From Amoebophrya sp. A120 (lineage: Eukaryota; Sar; Dinophyceae; Syndiniales; Amoebophryaceae), in NCBI GenBank assembly GCA_905178155.1, contig CAJINV010000021.1, positions 669,530 through 733,529 on the forward strand: DNA of 64,000 bases. The letters run 5' to 3'. Below, piece by piece: positions 21,601 to 32,240 of this stretch. Under the pieces are notes generated by a model. That model was not told the origin of the DNA, made no database searches, and worked only from the letters and a program-made list of their open reading frames with translations. How positions within the stretch are numbered: position 1 is the stretch's first letter; each line of letters starts with the position of its first letter. Both the position numbers and the translations under genes were made by a program.

Positions 21601-24578
21601 CAGCACGGAAGACGCCGGCGTCATAACAGTTGAACTGGAACTGCTTCTGCTTTGAAAGCTACTTGTGGCCGAGGCCGCCAGGGCCGCCGCGCCACTTGTG
21701 CCTGACAAGGCGAAAGAACCCCCTTCATCGTTGCCATGTGGCGAATAGACTTGCTCGTCATACGCATGTCTCCCGACCTGCGCCATGCCAAAATCAGCGA
21801 GCCGCAGCCGTGGTCGATTCAGATGCGGGGAGGGTTCGGCGCGGGGCGCGCCTCCGCTGCGCATCAGCCGTGTTGAGTTGGTCGTGCGTCCCAGACTCGC
21901 AATCGTATCTTGCCGCATGTGTACGCGCCCGCAAACCAGGACGTTCGCCGGCTTGAGGTCGCGGTGCACCGTGCCGTGTTTGAACAGGTGCGCTACGCCG
22001 TGCAGCAAGTCAGATCCAAAACCGAGCGCCAGCTGCCACCGCACGTCGGCACGTTGCTGGTGCCACCACTGCAGCTCGTCACCCGTTAGCAACCATTTCC
22101 GCAGGTCCTGGTCGGCGCAGCCAAGGAGAGTCTGTAAATTGGTTGAGAGCAAATTCACAAATCTGCACATAATATCAACTTGTTCATATTGGAAAGTAAA
22201 ACGCCTACGGTATTCACAAGGCAGGAGCGATTAGAAAAAATGGGCGCATCCTCGTCCGCCTTGTTCATCTACAAAATACATGTGCATGTGAAGCTCCTGA
22301 TCTGTCGCTGTCCGGCCCGAGGCGAAAACCCAAGTACGTCACCAAATTCGGGTGGGGCGGCAAAACGGTTTGCAAGAGCGCAATTTCGCGAACGTTTTGC
22401 ACATCCGAATCGTGGTCGGAATACAGGCGCCAGGATTTCACTGCCCGGCTATCGAGCTCACCGACGGGAGCAGCTGCCCCGTAATGGGCTGGAGGCAGGT
22501 CTCCGCGAGAAGGGATTAAATTATTGGCCTTCTTGTCCACCCCCGCGACCCGCACCTCGCCATAGGAGCCGCCGCCAATCTGACGCTCAACGAAGTCCGT
22601 GCGCCTCGCAGAGTGGATGTACTGTCTGGGGCGCAAGGCGGGGCTGGTGCAGATTTGCAGCAGACGAAAGTCTTGTGCTCGAAGGTCTAAAGAGCCTCGT
22701 AATGTGTTCTTGTCGTGCTCCTGCTGGTCGTGCAGCTGCCCAGAGCCACCAGTTCTAGCAGGGCAAGTAAGACCACTTCTGCTTTTGTTTCTGTAATCCA
22801 CTAACTCGCCAAACTTCCGCGTGATATGCGTTTTCGCGAGCCCGACGACGGCAGTGGCAAACACCTTTGCGTCCTGAAAATCACTATTGGCTTTCTCTAC
22901 TCGGTAGAGATCACGTTCTTGCAGCCCGGATTTTGAATCTTCTTCGCGCAGGCCTTGATACATCGCTTCTACGTACCGGTACGTACCTTCCAGTGCATTG
23001 GGCGGCAGCGCCAGGAAGCACTCCTTCGCGCACCTTTGTGCAAGGCGCGCAAACTGAACTTCGCCCGCGGGCCCCGCGAATTCGTCTGGGTTGCTGTGCT
23101 TCAGCGATGCTTTCGCGGTGCAGGACGGATGCGTGGTCATGTGGTTTCCGGCGTTCTCCGGCGGCCCGCAGTCTCGGAAACACCAGTCGCCGGCGAGGAG
23201 GTGGCCGAATTTGGTCGGCAGGGATTTTGAGCGCGGCTTGGCAAACCGTGGAGAACTTATTTGAGAAAGGCCTTTGCCTGTTTCATCGTCCTCCTCACCG
23301 GTGCTACTTGCCCGGCTCGAGGCGGACGATGAAGCTGTCCCGGGCACGGTGGTCGAGTCGGTGCTGGCAAGCAGATCAGGGGTGCTCGGGCGGCTGGAAC
23401 TAGAATTATCATGGGTTATTTGCTCATCCCTTTTCTGCTTTGTGTAGTGCACTTTGCTTTTCACTCCCGGTAGATGAAGTAGGTCGGGGACGCCGCGACC
23501 GGAGGGAATAGAAGTGCGATCGCCTCCTGTAGTCGTTAATCTGTCCCCTTGAGACGATGAGGGGAGAGATGAAAGCTCGCTGCCAATGATCGTGGTAGTG
23601 GAGGTCGATTTGACATCGCGCAGAAGAGCACCTGCATGGTCGTGGTCGGCCGGTGTTCCAGCCTCCGGCTTCGCATCTGGCAGGGACGCCTCCTCCTGCT
23701 TCGTTTTCTTTTCGGAAACAACCACCGGATGATGTTGAGTGTCTGGAACTACGCCCCGCTCTGGTTGAGGCTCTACTGTCCCACCTCGTTCTCGTTCAGT
23801 GGCAGCAGCATTATTTCCACCATTTCGTTCTACCGCAACCGGAACCATCGCCCTGTTTCTCAGTGTAGTTCCTCTCGTCGGCGTGTCTTGACGACTTCGC
23901 AACGTCCCCATGCTCTTCGGCCTTCGCGGCAGCACACGTCCTGCCGCTGGAGCTGCCATGCGAGATGAAGTTGTTGATGCTGCTGCCCCCGCCGCGGCGG
24001 AACTTGTTGCACCACCCCCTCCTGCGGCGGTGCGCAGCACATCGGAAAGCGGCCCCGCGGGTTGATGTCCAGCACCGGGAATTATTCCTCCTCTACTGCT
24101 CCGCCCTCGTTGGTGCTCGTCTACGGAGCCACCCCTCCGACTGGACCGGCTTGGTACAGCCGCATGATCGCGGTCGAAAGTTGCCCGAGTGGTCGGCCTA
24201 TGAACTGCAAAAGCATCGCACTCGTAGTAATTGCAGTCATGCGCTACAAGTCTTTTTCTTGAGTGAAATCCGCATTACAAATTTTATTTCTCATGCTGAG
24301 GAAATTTGTAATGCATTTATACGAGTACGATACTTATTTTGCAATGCATATGGCCAAGGCCCCACACCATCCCAGCTCGGCTCGTCCGAGTTGGAATTGG
24401 GGGCGGGCCGGTAAAAATACGTTTTTCTTTTTTCTAGATGCAAACAGTCAACAGCGGGGTGCTGAAAAACGTTCTTGAACAGGACGAGCTGCAGGGCCGA
24501 CAAAGAAAACTTCACTCGGGCCGGCGGTCGCAGCTCCCTCGTCGGCCGGGAGGAGGAAGATGCCGAGGAGGAGCCCAT
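18681..24578 (-). CDS. large protein kinase, 1777 aa
   Basis: Exons are 24578-24352, 24194-22280, 22131-21130 and 20870-18681; they sum to 1778 codons with the stop. Junction 1 is introner A3, junction 2 is canonical (CAT|GTATTT...ACAG), junction 3 is introner B2. The first ~610 residues are low-complexity. The catalytic domain follows. The glycine loop is IGGGSYGEVR (near residue 615) and AVK carries the ATP-binding lysine. The C-helix is NVREIALLQ, then HRDLKPANVLV (near 768), ADFGMA (near 828), YRAPEV (near 924) and DVWSVGLIMLDIL (near 1005). All key residues are present, so it is probably active. Inserts of dozens of residues occur between the glycine loop and lysine, after HRD, after DFG and after APE. 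The C-terminal 730 residues are Gln/Ser/Thr-rich with one coiled-coil candidate (EEQRKADAERKKRAIEQHEF). Subfamily is not assignable by eye. Confidence 0.9.
20877..21129. mobile_element. introner B2 (family B), 253 bp
   Basis: The right terminus is TTCCAGACCCAGACATTTTT; the left terminus is diverged (TGCAAAAATGTAAAGGATGC). The target duplication GTCGGT is at 20871-20876 and 21130-21135. It splits the kinase C-lobe from the tail; excision reads SLRGTD-LYSERVYHEL in frame. Confidence 0.85.
24199..24351. mobile_element. introner A3 (family A), 153 bp
   Basis: Family A ends TGCAAAAGCATCGCACTCG and inverted TACGAGTACGATACTTATTTTG. Target duplication GGCC at 24195-24198 and 24352-24355. Excision gives VGPWP-TTRATFDRDH in frame. 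Its right half is nearly identical to A4 and A7. Confidence 0.87.
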
Positions 24579-25452
24579 CCTTAGGTTAGTTAGCAGATGG
24601 GCCGGACGTTTGCGTTTTGTATACCAATTTCAATAGATGTTTGTTGTTCAACTTCAAAATATTGTGGTGCTTTTTGCAAAAAGGCTACGGTACGTTAATG
24701 CACATTTCGCAGATCCAAAATATCTCTGAAATAAATCCTAGACGGAGTTGTATAGATGAAGAGAAATGATGTATAATCGGATATTGTCCGATATGAAAAC
24801 CGTGAGCCGAAATCGATCGAACGATTCTCTACATAAAACAGCGGCTTCCTCGTGCAAAAAGGATAATAAAGAAAAGATGTCAGCAGTTTTTCGGTGCGGG
24901 TGCTCTTCTAAATTAGATCGTGGCTGACTCAACAGGATTGGAACTGGGTATTGCACTTGTCGTCCTACTACTAATGTAGCTACCCCGTATTTTACTGCTA
25001 GTTCTAATCTTATTCATCGTTGTCATGAGTTACCTTACTCCTCTACCTCTAGCGATCTTGTTTACGTGGCACGGACGGAATATCTTGAATAGCGCAGCAC
25101 TAAGAAGTGAGATCCTTCCGATGGGGCGACATATTCGCAACATAACATCTACCGTTACTAGATCATGAACTACGTTGCGCATCTACTATCCTGTTGCTCA
25201 ATGTGCCATTCAGGCTAGAGATCTGGTCAGAGTGAGAGTGACGAAAACCAATGCCAAGAACTGAAAAACGTTGCATAGTCTAGAACTGCGACACAGCATG
25301 AAGTTTGTAATCTTTGATCATCAATCTTCAAGGACATTTCGGAACACGATGAAGACACAGGACAAAATTATAATATAGGGATTATTTGTTTCTTTCTTCA
25401 CTATAATCTTGTACTTAGGACGTCTGCGCCTGTAGAAAAATACAAATGCGTT
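24579..25452. other. intergenic, no feature recognised
   Basis: About 870 bp between the 921-aa gene and the kinase start codon. Of ordinary composition, with no repeats, introner ends or long frames. Confidence 0.5.
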
Positions 25453-28342
25453 CTAGAATTCCGCATGCACAGGCGCGCCGAGCACCTGGCGCGTGTACGC
25501 GTTTCGGATAGTGGCCAGTAGCCTGGAATCGTGGCAGTGCGATTTTGTCATCGCTGCTATCAAGCCGTTCAGGTCTTCCAGTGAGAGTTTTGCGTTCTTC
25601 TGCCACAGCTTCCTGCGCATCGCATCCTCGAAAGGGGAAGCCCAAGTTTGTTGTGCAGTTTTCTCGTCTTTTATATCCCCTGAGCTGGTGGATGCTGGTC
25701 TTGCCCCTGCGTTCTTTTGCGGTCCAACTAGCTTCAACTTCTTCAGCTCCTGCCACTGTTCCTTGGTGTACTGTCCGGTAACCAGGACCAACAGCTGATC
25801 CGGTGAGAGTCGGTCTGCGCACTTGGCAGCCTTCAACACGAAGCTCCAGCGCAAGTCGGCGTTCGGTAAACGCATGACCTTCTTCAAGTCCGCCGGAGAG
25901 AGGGAGGGCACGTCCGTGACCAGGTCAAGAAACTCCTTCTTTCCGGTAGCGAGCAGGAGAGAGATGGCCACGCTCGAGGTAAGAAGATCTAGAGGAAGAA
26001 TGAAAATGTAAGTAAAGTACTTTGACTTTTGCCGATACTAAATTTAGATCAATTGATGTATTTGTTCAAAACGACCTCACTACATATAAATGACGAACAA
26101 TTCCAAAAATACCCGTTTTCCTCGCTAAAATTCGTTTTGTGAGCAGTTCCCGCAGTTCCCCAACCTCGGGGAGATCCGTTTCCTCCAGATCGGTCATCAT
26201 TTCCAGCCATTTCGCGACCAAAAACAGGTCCATGGCGTTTCGCCCACTCTTCACGGCGTCGACCATGGGCAGGAACCACTCCCGCACGATTTCCGCCCGG
26301 GCCCAGTGCTCCAGCCCGCGCGTGTGCCACAGAAGCTTCCCGTACTCTTTCTGCGCTTTGACAAGACCACGGGCGCGGACGCAAAAGTCTCGCAGGATGG
26401 CCTGTTTGGAAGATAATTCGCACGATTCTTGACCTGTGGCGGTGGGTGCAGTTGTTTTATTCGCGGAAGTTCTTGACGGTGCAGCTCCATGGGGTGAAAA
26501 TTGTTTTTGAACGTTGCTGGCGTCGGGTAAGCCCTCTTCTGTTCTTGTTCTTGTACAACTATCAAAGCTTTGGTCCAGGAAGTAGCGCAATAACGCCCCG
26601 CACCGAACTTCCAGCTCACGAACGTCTTTCGCCTCCACGATCTGGAGGCGGAGCTGTGATCCCAGAAACAGCTTCAACGCTTGCAGATCCTCTGACGCCT
26701 GCTGCACCGCTTTTGCATCGGCGGCTCGCGACAAAGCTTTCTCCGAAATCCTGCCTTCTTGTTTCTCTTGGGCATTTTTGCCGTTTTCTAGTACTGTAGT
26801 TGCGGTCTTATCTGCTGCAGCCGATTCTCCTCGAGTGGCTCCTGATTGTGATTCTTCTAGCTCCACCGCGGCATCGGCAGGCTCTGTCTTCTTTCCACCA
26901 AGGTTATGCGGATCCTCAGAGAGCAAAGCGAACTTCGCACTGCCGTGGTCCTCGAAAACCACGGGTGTCAGCTTTTCCAGTAAAATTTGCCGCTCCTGGG
27001 TACTCGGAACTGACATTGGTTCCCGAACATGTTGTTGATCTGTCGCTCCTCCTTTACCTCCTTCCACCAAGCGACTACACAGTTCTCGGTAAAACCGCGC
27101 CCGGTGGTGCACAACGTCCAACGGAACGCCCCGGCTGTGCAGCTCATCCAGTAAAAAGCACAGGGTCGCCGTGTCGAACCTTTCTAAGTGTTCAACGACC
27201 TTATCTGCGAACCTGCGGACCGCGTGGAGCGGGCCCTTGAAGTCCACCGGGAGCTCCTTCAGGGTTTTGACAAACGTGGAGAGTTGCGAGGGAAGCTTCG
27301 CAGTTTTCCGAAAATCTGATGGGACCTTCGGGAGCTTGGCGTCTTGATGTTCGCCGGCAAAGGTCGGGTCCTGCTCCGAAGATGAGGATGTTGACGTGGA
27401 CGTTTTTCCTTTTCTGAATGTAGAAGCTGTACCTCCGCTTGTAGATTTTTTCAAAGAGTTTATTTGACCTTTCTCTGCACCACCACTAGAATGATGGTCA
27501 TCTGCCTCTCCCCCCGGCCGTTTCCACGCGTAGACCAGCCGAAATCGCTTTTGCAGAATTCGGTTAACCACGAGATCCAGGAGAGGTTCCAGCGTTCCCG
27601 CGTCGGTGATCTGCATCTGGCGCAACAGGTACGGATAGTTTGCAAGGTCCTCGGAATGGAGGCCAATATTTCCTGAATATCCACCTGAAGCGGATGACGA
27701 ACAAGGTTGCTGCGTTGCCGCAAACAAGGTACCGGGGTCGGTCTCGTCCATTTTATTTCGTAAAGATGAAGGAGGGCCTTGTGCGAGGACCTCTACCTCC
27801 TTCTTCGCGACGTGCTCTAACACACTACGCAAATTCTGCACGACGTATCGCCGCGCGCCGATGTCGAATTCTGCCTCGTTTTTGCGGAGATCCTTGAAGC
27901 GCTCTGTGGCTTTCCCGCTTTTCAGGTAGTGCAGGAGACCCTTGCAGTACCGGTGTGCATCGGCATCTGTGCCAGGCGCGGCCACTGAGATGGTGTCCAC
28001 CTCCGGACTGTTGTCAACATGCTCTTCATCTTGCACTTGTTCCACGTCATCCACAGCGGAAGTTTCGTCCTCACGACCCTCTTCTGCGCAGAGCGGTGCT
28101 GTCGATGCCGCTGAAGATTCGTAGTATCTCACTGCCCCAAGCACACACATCGGGTGACCAAGCTCCGGGATTTGCGATGAGCGTACCTTTCGGGGAAAGC
28201 ACGCCAGACCACTTGAATCGTGATGCACAAGTGCAACAGATGACAGCGAACTATCGCTGCGAGAAACCAATCGCAATCCTTCCGTTCTGCTACGCACAGA
28301 GCGCATCCCGGCACATGGGGGCACAACTTTTCGCCGCACCAT
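25453..28342 (-). CDS. unrecognised 921-aa protein, possibly organelle-targeted
   Basis: Two exons, 28342-26113 and 25988-25453, are joined by a canonical intron (ACGG|GTATTTTT...CTCTAG) and total 922 codons with the stop. I chose the ATG at 28340-28342 (MVRRKVVPPCAGMRSVRS). The first 35 residues are rich in Arg and Ser and lack acidic residues, as expected of a mitochondrial presequence; this is inference. The body alternates disordered acidic stretches with helical blocks: YCKGLLHYLKSGKATERFKD, RRYVVQNLRSVLEHVAKKEV, VRRFADKVVEHLERFDTATL and AEIVREWFLPMVDAVKSGRN. This pattern is reminiscent of helical-repeat RNA-binding organelle proteins, but no repeat consensus or RAP domain is clear. The C-terminal exon is helical (SPADLKKVMRLPNADLRWSF) and ends APVHAEF. 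Family unknown. Confidence 0.8.
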
Positions 28343-29109
28343 GGGTGCACTGATTTGCACTAGTAGTGATTTTTTATTTCAATGAAGGGCGCAGGTTCTC
28401 CTCCGTGGCACATGTCTTCTTGTGAAAGCGGCGAATAGACTCTACTTCACTACTATGTGCTGTGGCCGGTGCTCCCTTCGGTGACCAAGACCATCCTGAA
28501 ACTTGCCCAGGAAAAGATAGCGAGGACTTGATCTTTTTCATCTTCTGTTGAGCTAGGACTGCCTTGAACCTGGATCCTTTCCAAAAGCTTCACTTCGCTT
28601 CATTTTCCTAGTATGCGTATGGATACTAGCTAAACAAGGATCCACCTTGCCAAGAGACATCATCGTGAATCCAGAGATGAACAACTTCGATCTAATCCCA
28701 AACAACAGAAACACTGATGGCCACACAACTCAAAATCAGTAGACAAGAAAAGCAAAAGTTTGCCAAACTATGAAAAAAGTAGAAGTGAACTGGGGGAGCA
28801 CAAGATGCAGCCGCGTGACGCGGTCCGAACACGAAAAAGAATGTTGTACCCGAGGATTGACAGCTTATTTCTTGCGTTTGTTGTCGTTTATTAACACCTC
28901 CAATGAGTCTACTGACGAGAATTCATCATCAATCTCGACGTCCCCTCGTTTGATTTCATGGTGATGTCGATCCAGTAGTACACGAAATAAAGCAAAACCG
29001 AAACGTTGTAGAGATCCTAGCGAAAGAGAGCCATTCATTGGAGAGGAATCGCCCGATGGGTATTGCAGGCGAAATTTCCGACATTTTTCGGATGCAAAAT
29101 CCATTTTTG

Positions 29110-31830
29110 CCAAGCCGCGGCCAGTCGTGAGTTGATATGGGGGCCCCTGAGCATGGCCTCTCCTTTATGGCTGTCAGCTGCACGGCACGGGGCACGACAC
29201 ACACTCACCCCCATGAGGGCGGCAAGGAGATGACGCTGCGGGCTAATCGCACGGATGATTTTCCCGAGCGACACGCCACACCGCAAGGTACACCACCCGG
29301 AACTCCTCCGCACCCCCCAAAACCATACTTACCGCAGCAGCACGGGCTTCGTGCACTGCCGCAAGGCCCATTGCCGAAACCGCTAGGCGGCCTATCTCAA
29401 GGAAAGGCCGGGGCGCCTCCTGGCGCGCCTACTTTTTCGAAGCGACCCAAGACTGGGGAACGGCCATCAGCGGCGAGACCGCGTCGCGGCCCGTGGTGTG
29501 GTTTCGCCCCGCTGCGTTTTTGCGGGCCCCACACTAGCAGGCAATTGCCGCATGGCCTCCCACCCTCCTTCGCGCCCTGCCTGTTTTCGTTTGGCCCCTG
29601 CCACCTCCCTTTACGCCGCGGCCCCCCCGTGTGGCCGCTGCCCGGCTGCGCGTGCCCCTGCTCCGTGTCCTTCGAGGCTGCTTGCCAGGATGCCCCAACG
29701 GAGCGTCGGGGCCGCGGCATGGTAAAGGAAGCGCCGGGCCACCCGCTGCGCGCCGGCTTTGTTCGGCCGATTTGCGCAATACAAGCGGGGGGATTTTTGC
29801 AAAAAGCCAGGCCGGTGCTGGGGAACTTCAGAAACATGCACACGCGCCCGGCAGAAAAACAACGCGGCCGGCTGCCAACGCGTCTCCAGGTAAGCCCGCC
29901 CCGCGGCCCGGTCTTTTTTCCGGCCGCGGCCTGCCGGGGGTTTGGGCCTTTTGCGTGGTTTCCTCGCGTGCCGCCGGGCAGAGGGCAAATCCCAAAAAGG
30001 CGCTGTGGCCGGGCCCGGGCACAAGGGCGCGATAGTGGCTCGGAAGGCGGCGGCGCCATCCGGCGGGCTAAGGTCTGCGACGGGGGGCCCCGGGTGTTCC
30101 GCGGACGCGCGCGCCAGGTAGCTTGCACGAACCCTCTCCCACTGCAGGGGCCTTCCCCGAAGCCAAGGGGCCGCCCATCCACATCCTCTGGGCGGCCGGC
30201 CGGGCAACGGAAGAGCCCCCAAGCGGACATCGCTGACGCCGGCCTTGCCGGCGGAGCCTTTGCGGCCTTTTTCACGTTGCCCCCGAGTTCTTCCCCGGGC
30301 CCGCCCTGCATTCCCCGGGCGGGGGCTTGGGGCCCGTCGCCCTGCTGCCTGCGTCGGAGAGGCACCACCGGGGCCCCGGAAGCCCTCGCGAAGCGCCAAT
30401 CCGGTCCGCGGCCCGGCTGCCGGAACACTGCGAAAATTTAGCTCGGAACGCTTCTGATATTTACAAAATATTTAGCTCGAAACGCGGCCGGATTCGGCTC
30501 CTTAATGATTTCAATGGGAAAACACTGTGGTCGCGTTTCGAGCTAAATATTTTGTAAATATCAGGGGCAGACGAACCTAAATATTTCGCAAATTTCGCCC
30601 GGTAAGAAATTTACCTCCAACTACCCCCCCGGACGGGGTCGCCCGGGGGGCGCGGCAGGCCCGGGGGCATGCGAACAAGCGGTCGCCGCCCGTGAGCAGT
30701 CCTGCCCGAAGAGGACCGCCCCTGGGCGCAGGCCGCTGGCCCTCAGCCCACGGGCGGCTTGGCAACAACGGCGCCAAGCCGCGATAGCTGGGGAAAATGC
30801 AAAGGGTTGCGTCGCTTCCTTTCTTGTCCCCGGGGCTGCGCCCCATTCGCGGGGCGCGGGGGCGGTCTTTTTTTGCCCATAAAGCTGCCCCCGCTGCCGC
30901 GCGACACCTTTCCCGGGCCCCAAGCCCCAGCCTAAGCACCTGCGCGGGCGGGGCCGAGCTAGTCGCGCATCCTGCTGGCCCCCCCGCCGGCGGCCTTTTC
31001 TTTTTGCCCGGCAGCCGATGGCGCCTCCTGAGAGCAGGAAGGCGCGCCGGGGCGGTTGTGGCGCGCCAGCATTTTGCGCGGCCGGGCCGCGGCAGGCGCC
31101 GGGCAAAGCTTTAAGAATAGGGGGGGGCAGGCTTCGGGGGGCTTTCACGGGGGCAAAAGCAGCCGCCGCGGGAGGCTGGGGCTTGGCGGTTTTCATTGCG
31201 TTTCCCTGCTCGCCACCTTCTTTGGCCGGCGCGCTTGTATCCAGGGGCCGGCCGGGCATTTTTCTTAGGCAACTGCTTACCCCCCCTTCCGCGCGGGGGG
31301 CCCGGAAAAAGAACGCCCCTGCCGGGCCCGGGCGCAGGGGCATGGCGGTGACCCGCAAAGACTTCCGGCCGCCCAAGCCTGCTCTTCTTTTAAGGACCCC
31401 GGGTGGTGTGCTGCTCCTCAAGCACCGCTGCCAATGCGAGACCCCAGCCTTTGCTTGGGAGAGGCCCGATGCCGGCCAACCACCAAAGCCATCGCGAAGC
31501 CAGGGGGGAGGCCGCGCAAGCAGGCGAACCCATCAGCTGTGCCGCCGGCCCATAGCAAAAAAGTTTTCGCAGAGCGCTTCACCGCGCCGCGGCGTCTTGT
31601 TGGCCGGGACTGTCGGGCGCCGGTGTGGCTGGTGCGCCAGGCCGAATTCAATGCGGCCCCACTGTCACAGGACGGGGGCCACGAAGACGCCTGGAAGCGC
31701 TGCGCGCTGCGTGCGATCTTGCGCGTCAAGCCACGCAGGTCCTGACCCGCCCGACCCGGTCTAGCGCAACAGGCCAACCCGGAAAAACATTAAGCAATGC
31801 GATGGGGGCCAATGTCCGTCAACAGCTAAT
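29110..31830. other. GC-rich island of foreign-looking composition
   Basis: Composition changes abruptly to dense G+C with many GGCCCGGG-type runs, and changes back near 31830. Frames of several hundred codons are open on both strands and overlap each other (for example 29137-30441 plus and 29397-30428 minus). Their translations are Pro, Arg, Gly and Ala-rich without any recognisable domain. That is expected from scarcity of A/T-rich stop codons, so I do not call genes. The A/T-rich inverted repeat at 30454-30564 lies inside it. Possible origins are DNA from a dinoflagellate host, a mobile segment or an assembly join. None is proved. Confidence 0.7.
30454..30564. repeat. perfect 33-bp inverted repeat with 45-bp spacer
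   Basis: The left arm (30454-30486) begins CTGATATTTACAAAATATTT and ends GCTCGAAACGCG. The right arm (30532-30564) is its exact reverse complement. A degenerate partial copy (AATTTAGCTCGGAACGC) sits just to the left at 30435-30451, and a TAAATATTTCGCAAATTTCG stretch lies just to the right. The arms are A/T-rich, in contrast to the surrounding GC island. Confidence 0.9.
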
Positions 31831-32240
31831 GGCCTAAAAGCTCAGGCGACGCAGGCTCCTAAACGCCACAACTCCGATTGCCAGCGCGAAGGCAATCAGG
31901 GCTCTTCAGCCCAGCGATTTTTTTTTTTCGCCAAAAAAAATTGCAGTCTGTCGGAAATAAACCTCAAATAGCCCATCGGTGAATACCTCGCCAACATTCA
32001 AAATAAATCGCAATAAAAAGTACTTTTTTACAATGAAAATAAAATGCAAACGCCCCGTACTCCAGCAGGCATGAAGACCCTCTTCTATTCGCATGCAGTA
32101 TTCCGCAGCATAGTCAGTTGATTCAAAAACTCAGGCCCTATCATTTTGCCAGCAGAAACATCAGAAAGCTTGGCCTCGGGAATTCTGGTGTACTGTAAAC
32201 GTGAGCACCACACTGGTACTGGTTCTTCCCTACTTAGTTG

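Larger units (their letters stand above)
28343..32240. other. gene-free 3.9 kb containing the GC island
   Basis: This is the longest stretch without a supported gene. 28343-29100 is of ordinary composition with nothing recognised. The GC-rich island follows (separate entry). 31840-32240 returns to A/T-rich sequence with homopolymer runs of T and A near 31920-31950. Confidence 0.5.

Noticed and set aside
29137-30441. 434-codon plus-strand frame, and the overlapping 343- and 262-codon minus-strand frames
   Set aside because: All three cover the same very GC-rich DNA, where stop codons are rare by composition. Translations are Pro/Arg/Gly/Ala mixtures with no domain and no sign of introns.
31018-31764. 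248-codon plus and 266-codon minus frames
   Set aside because: Same GC island, both strands open together; no motif.
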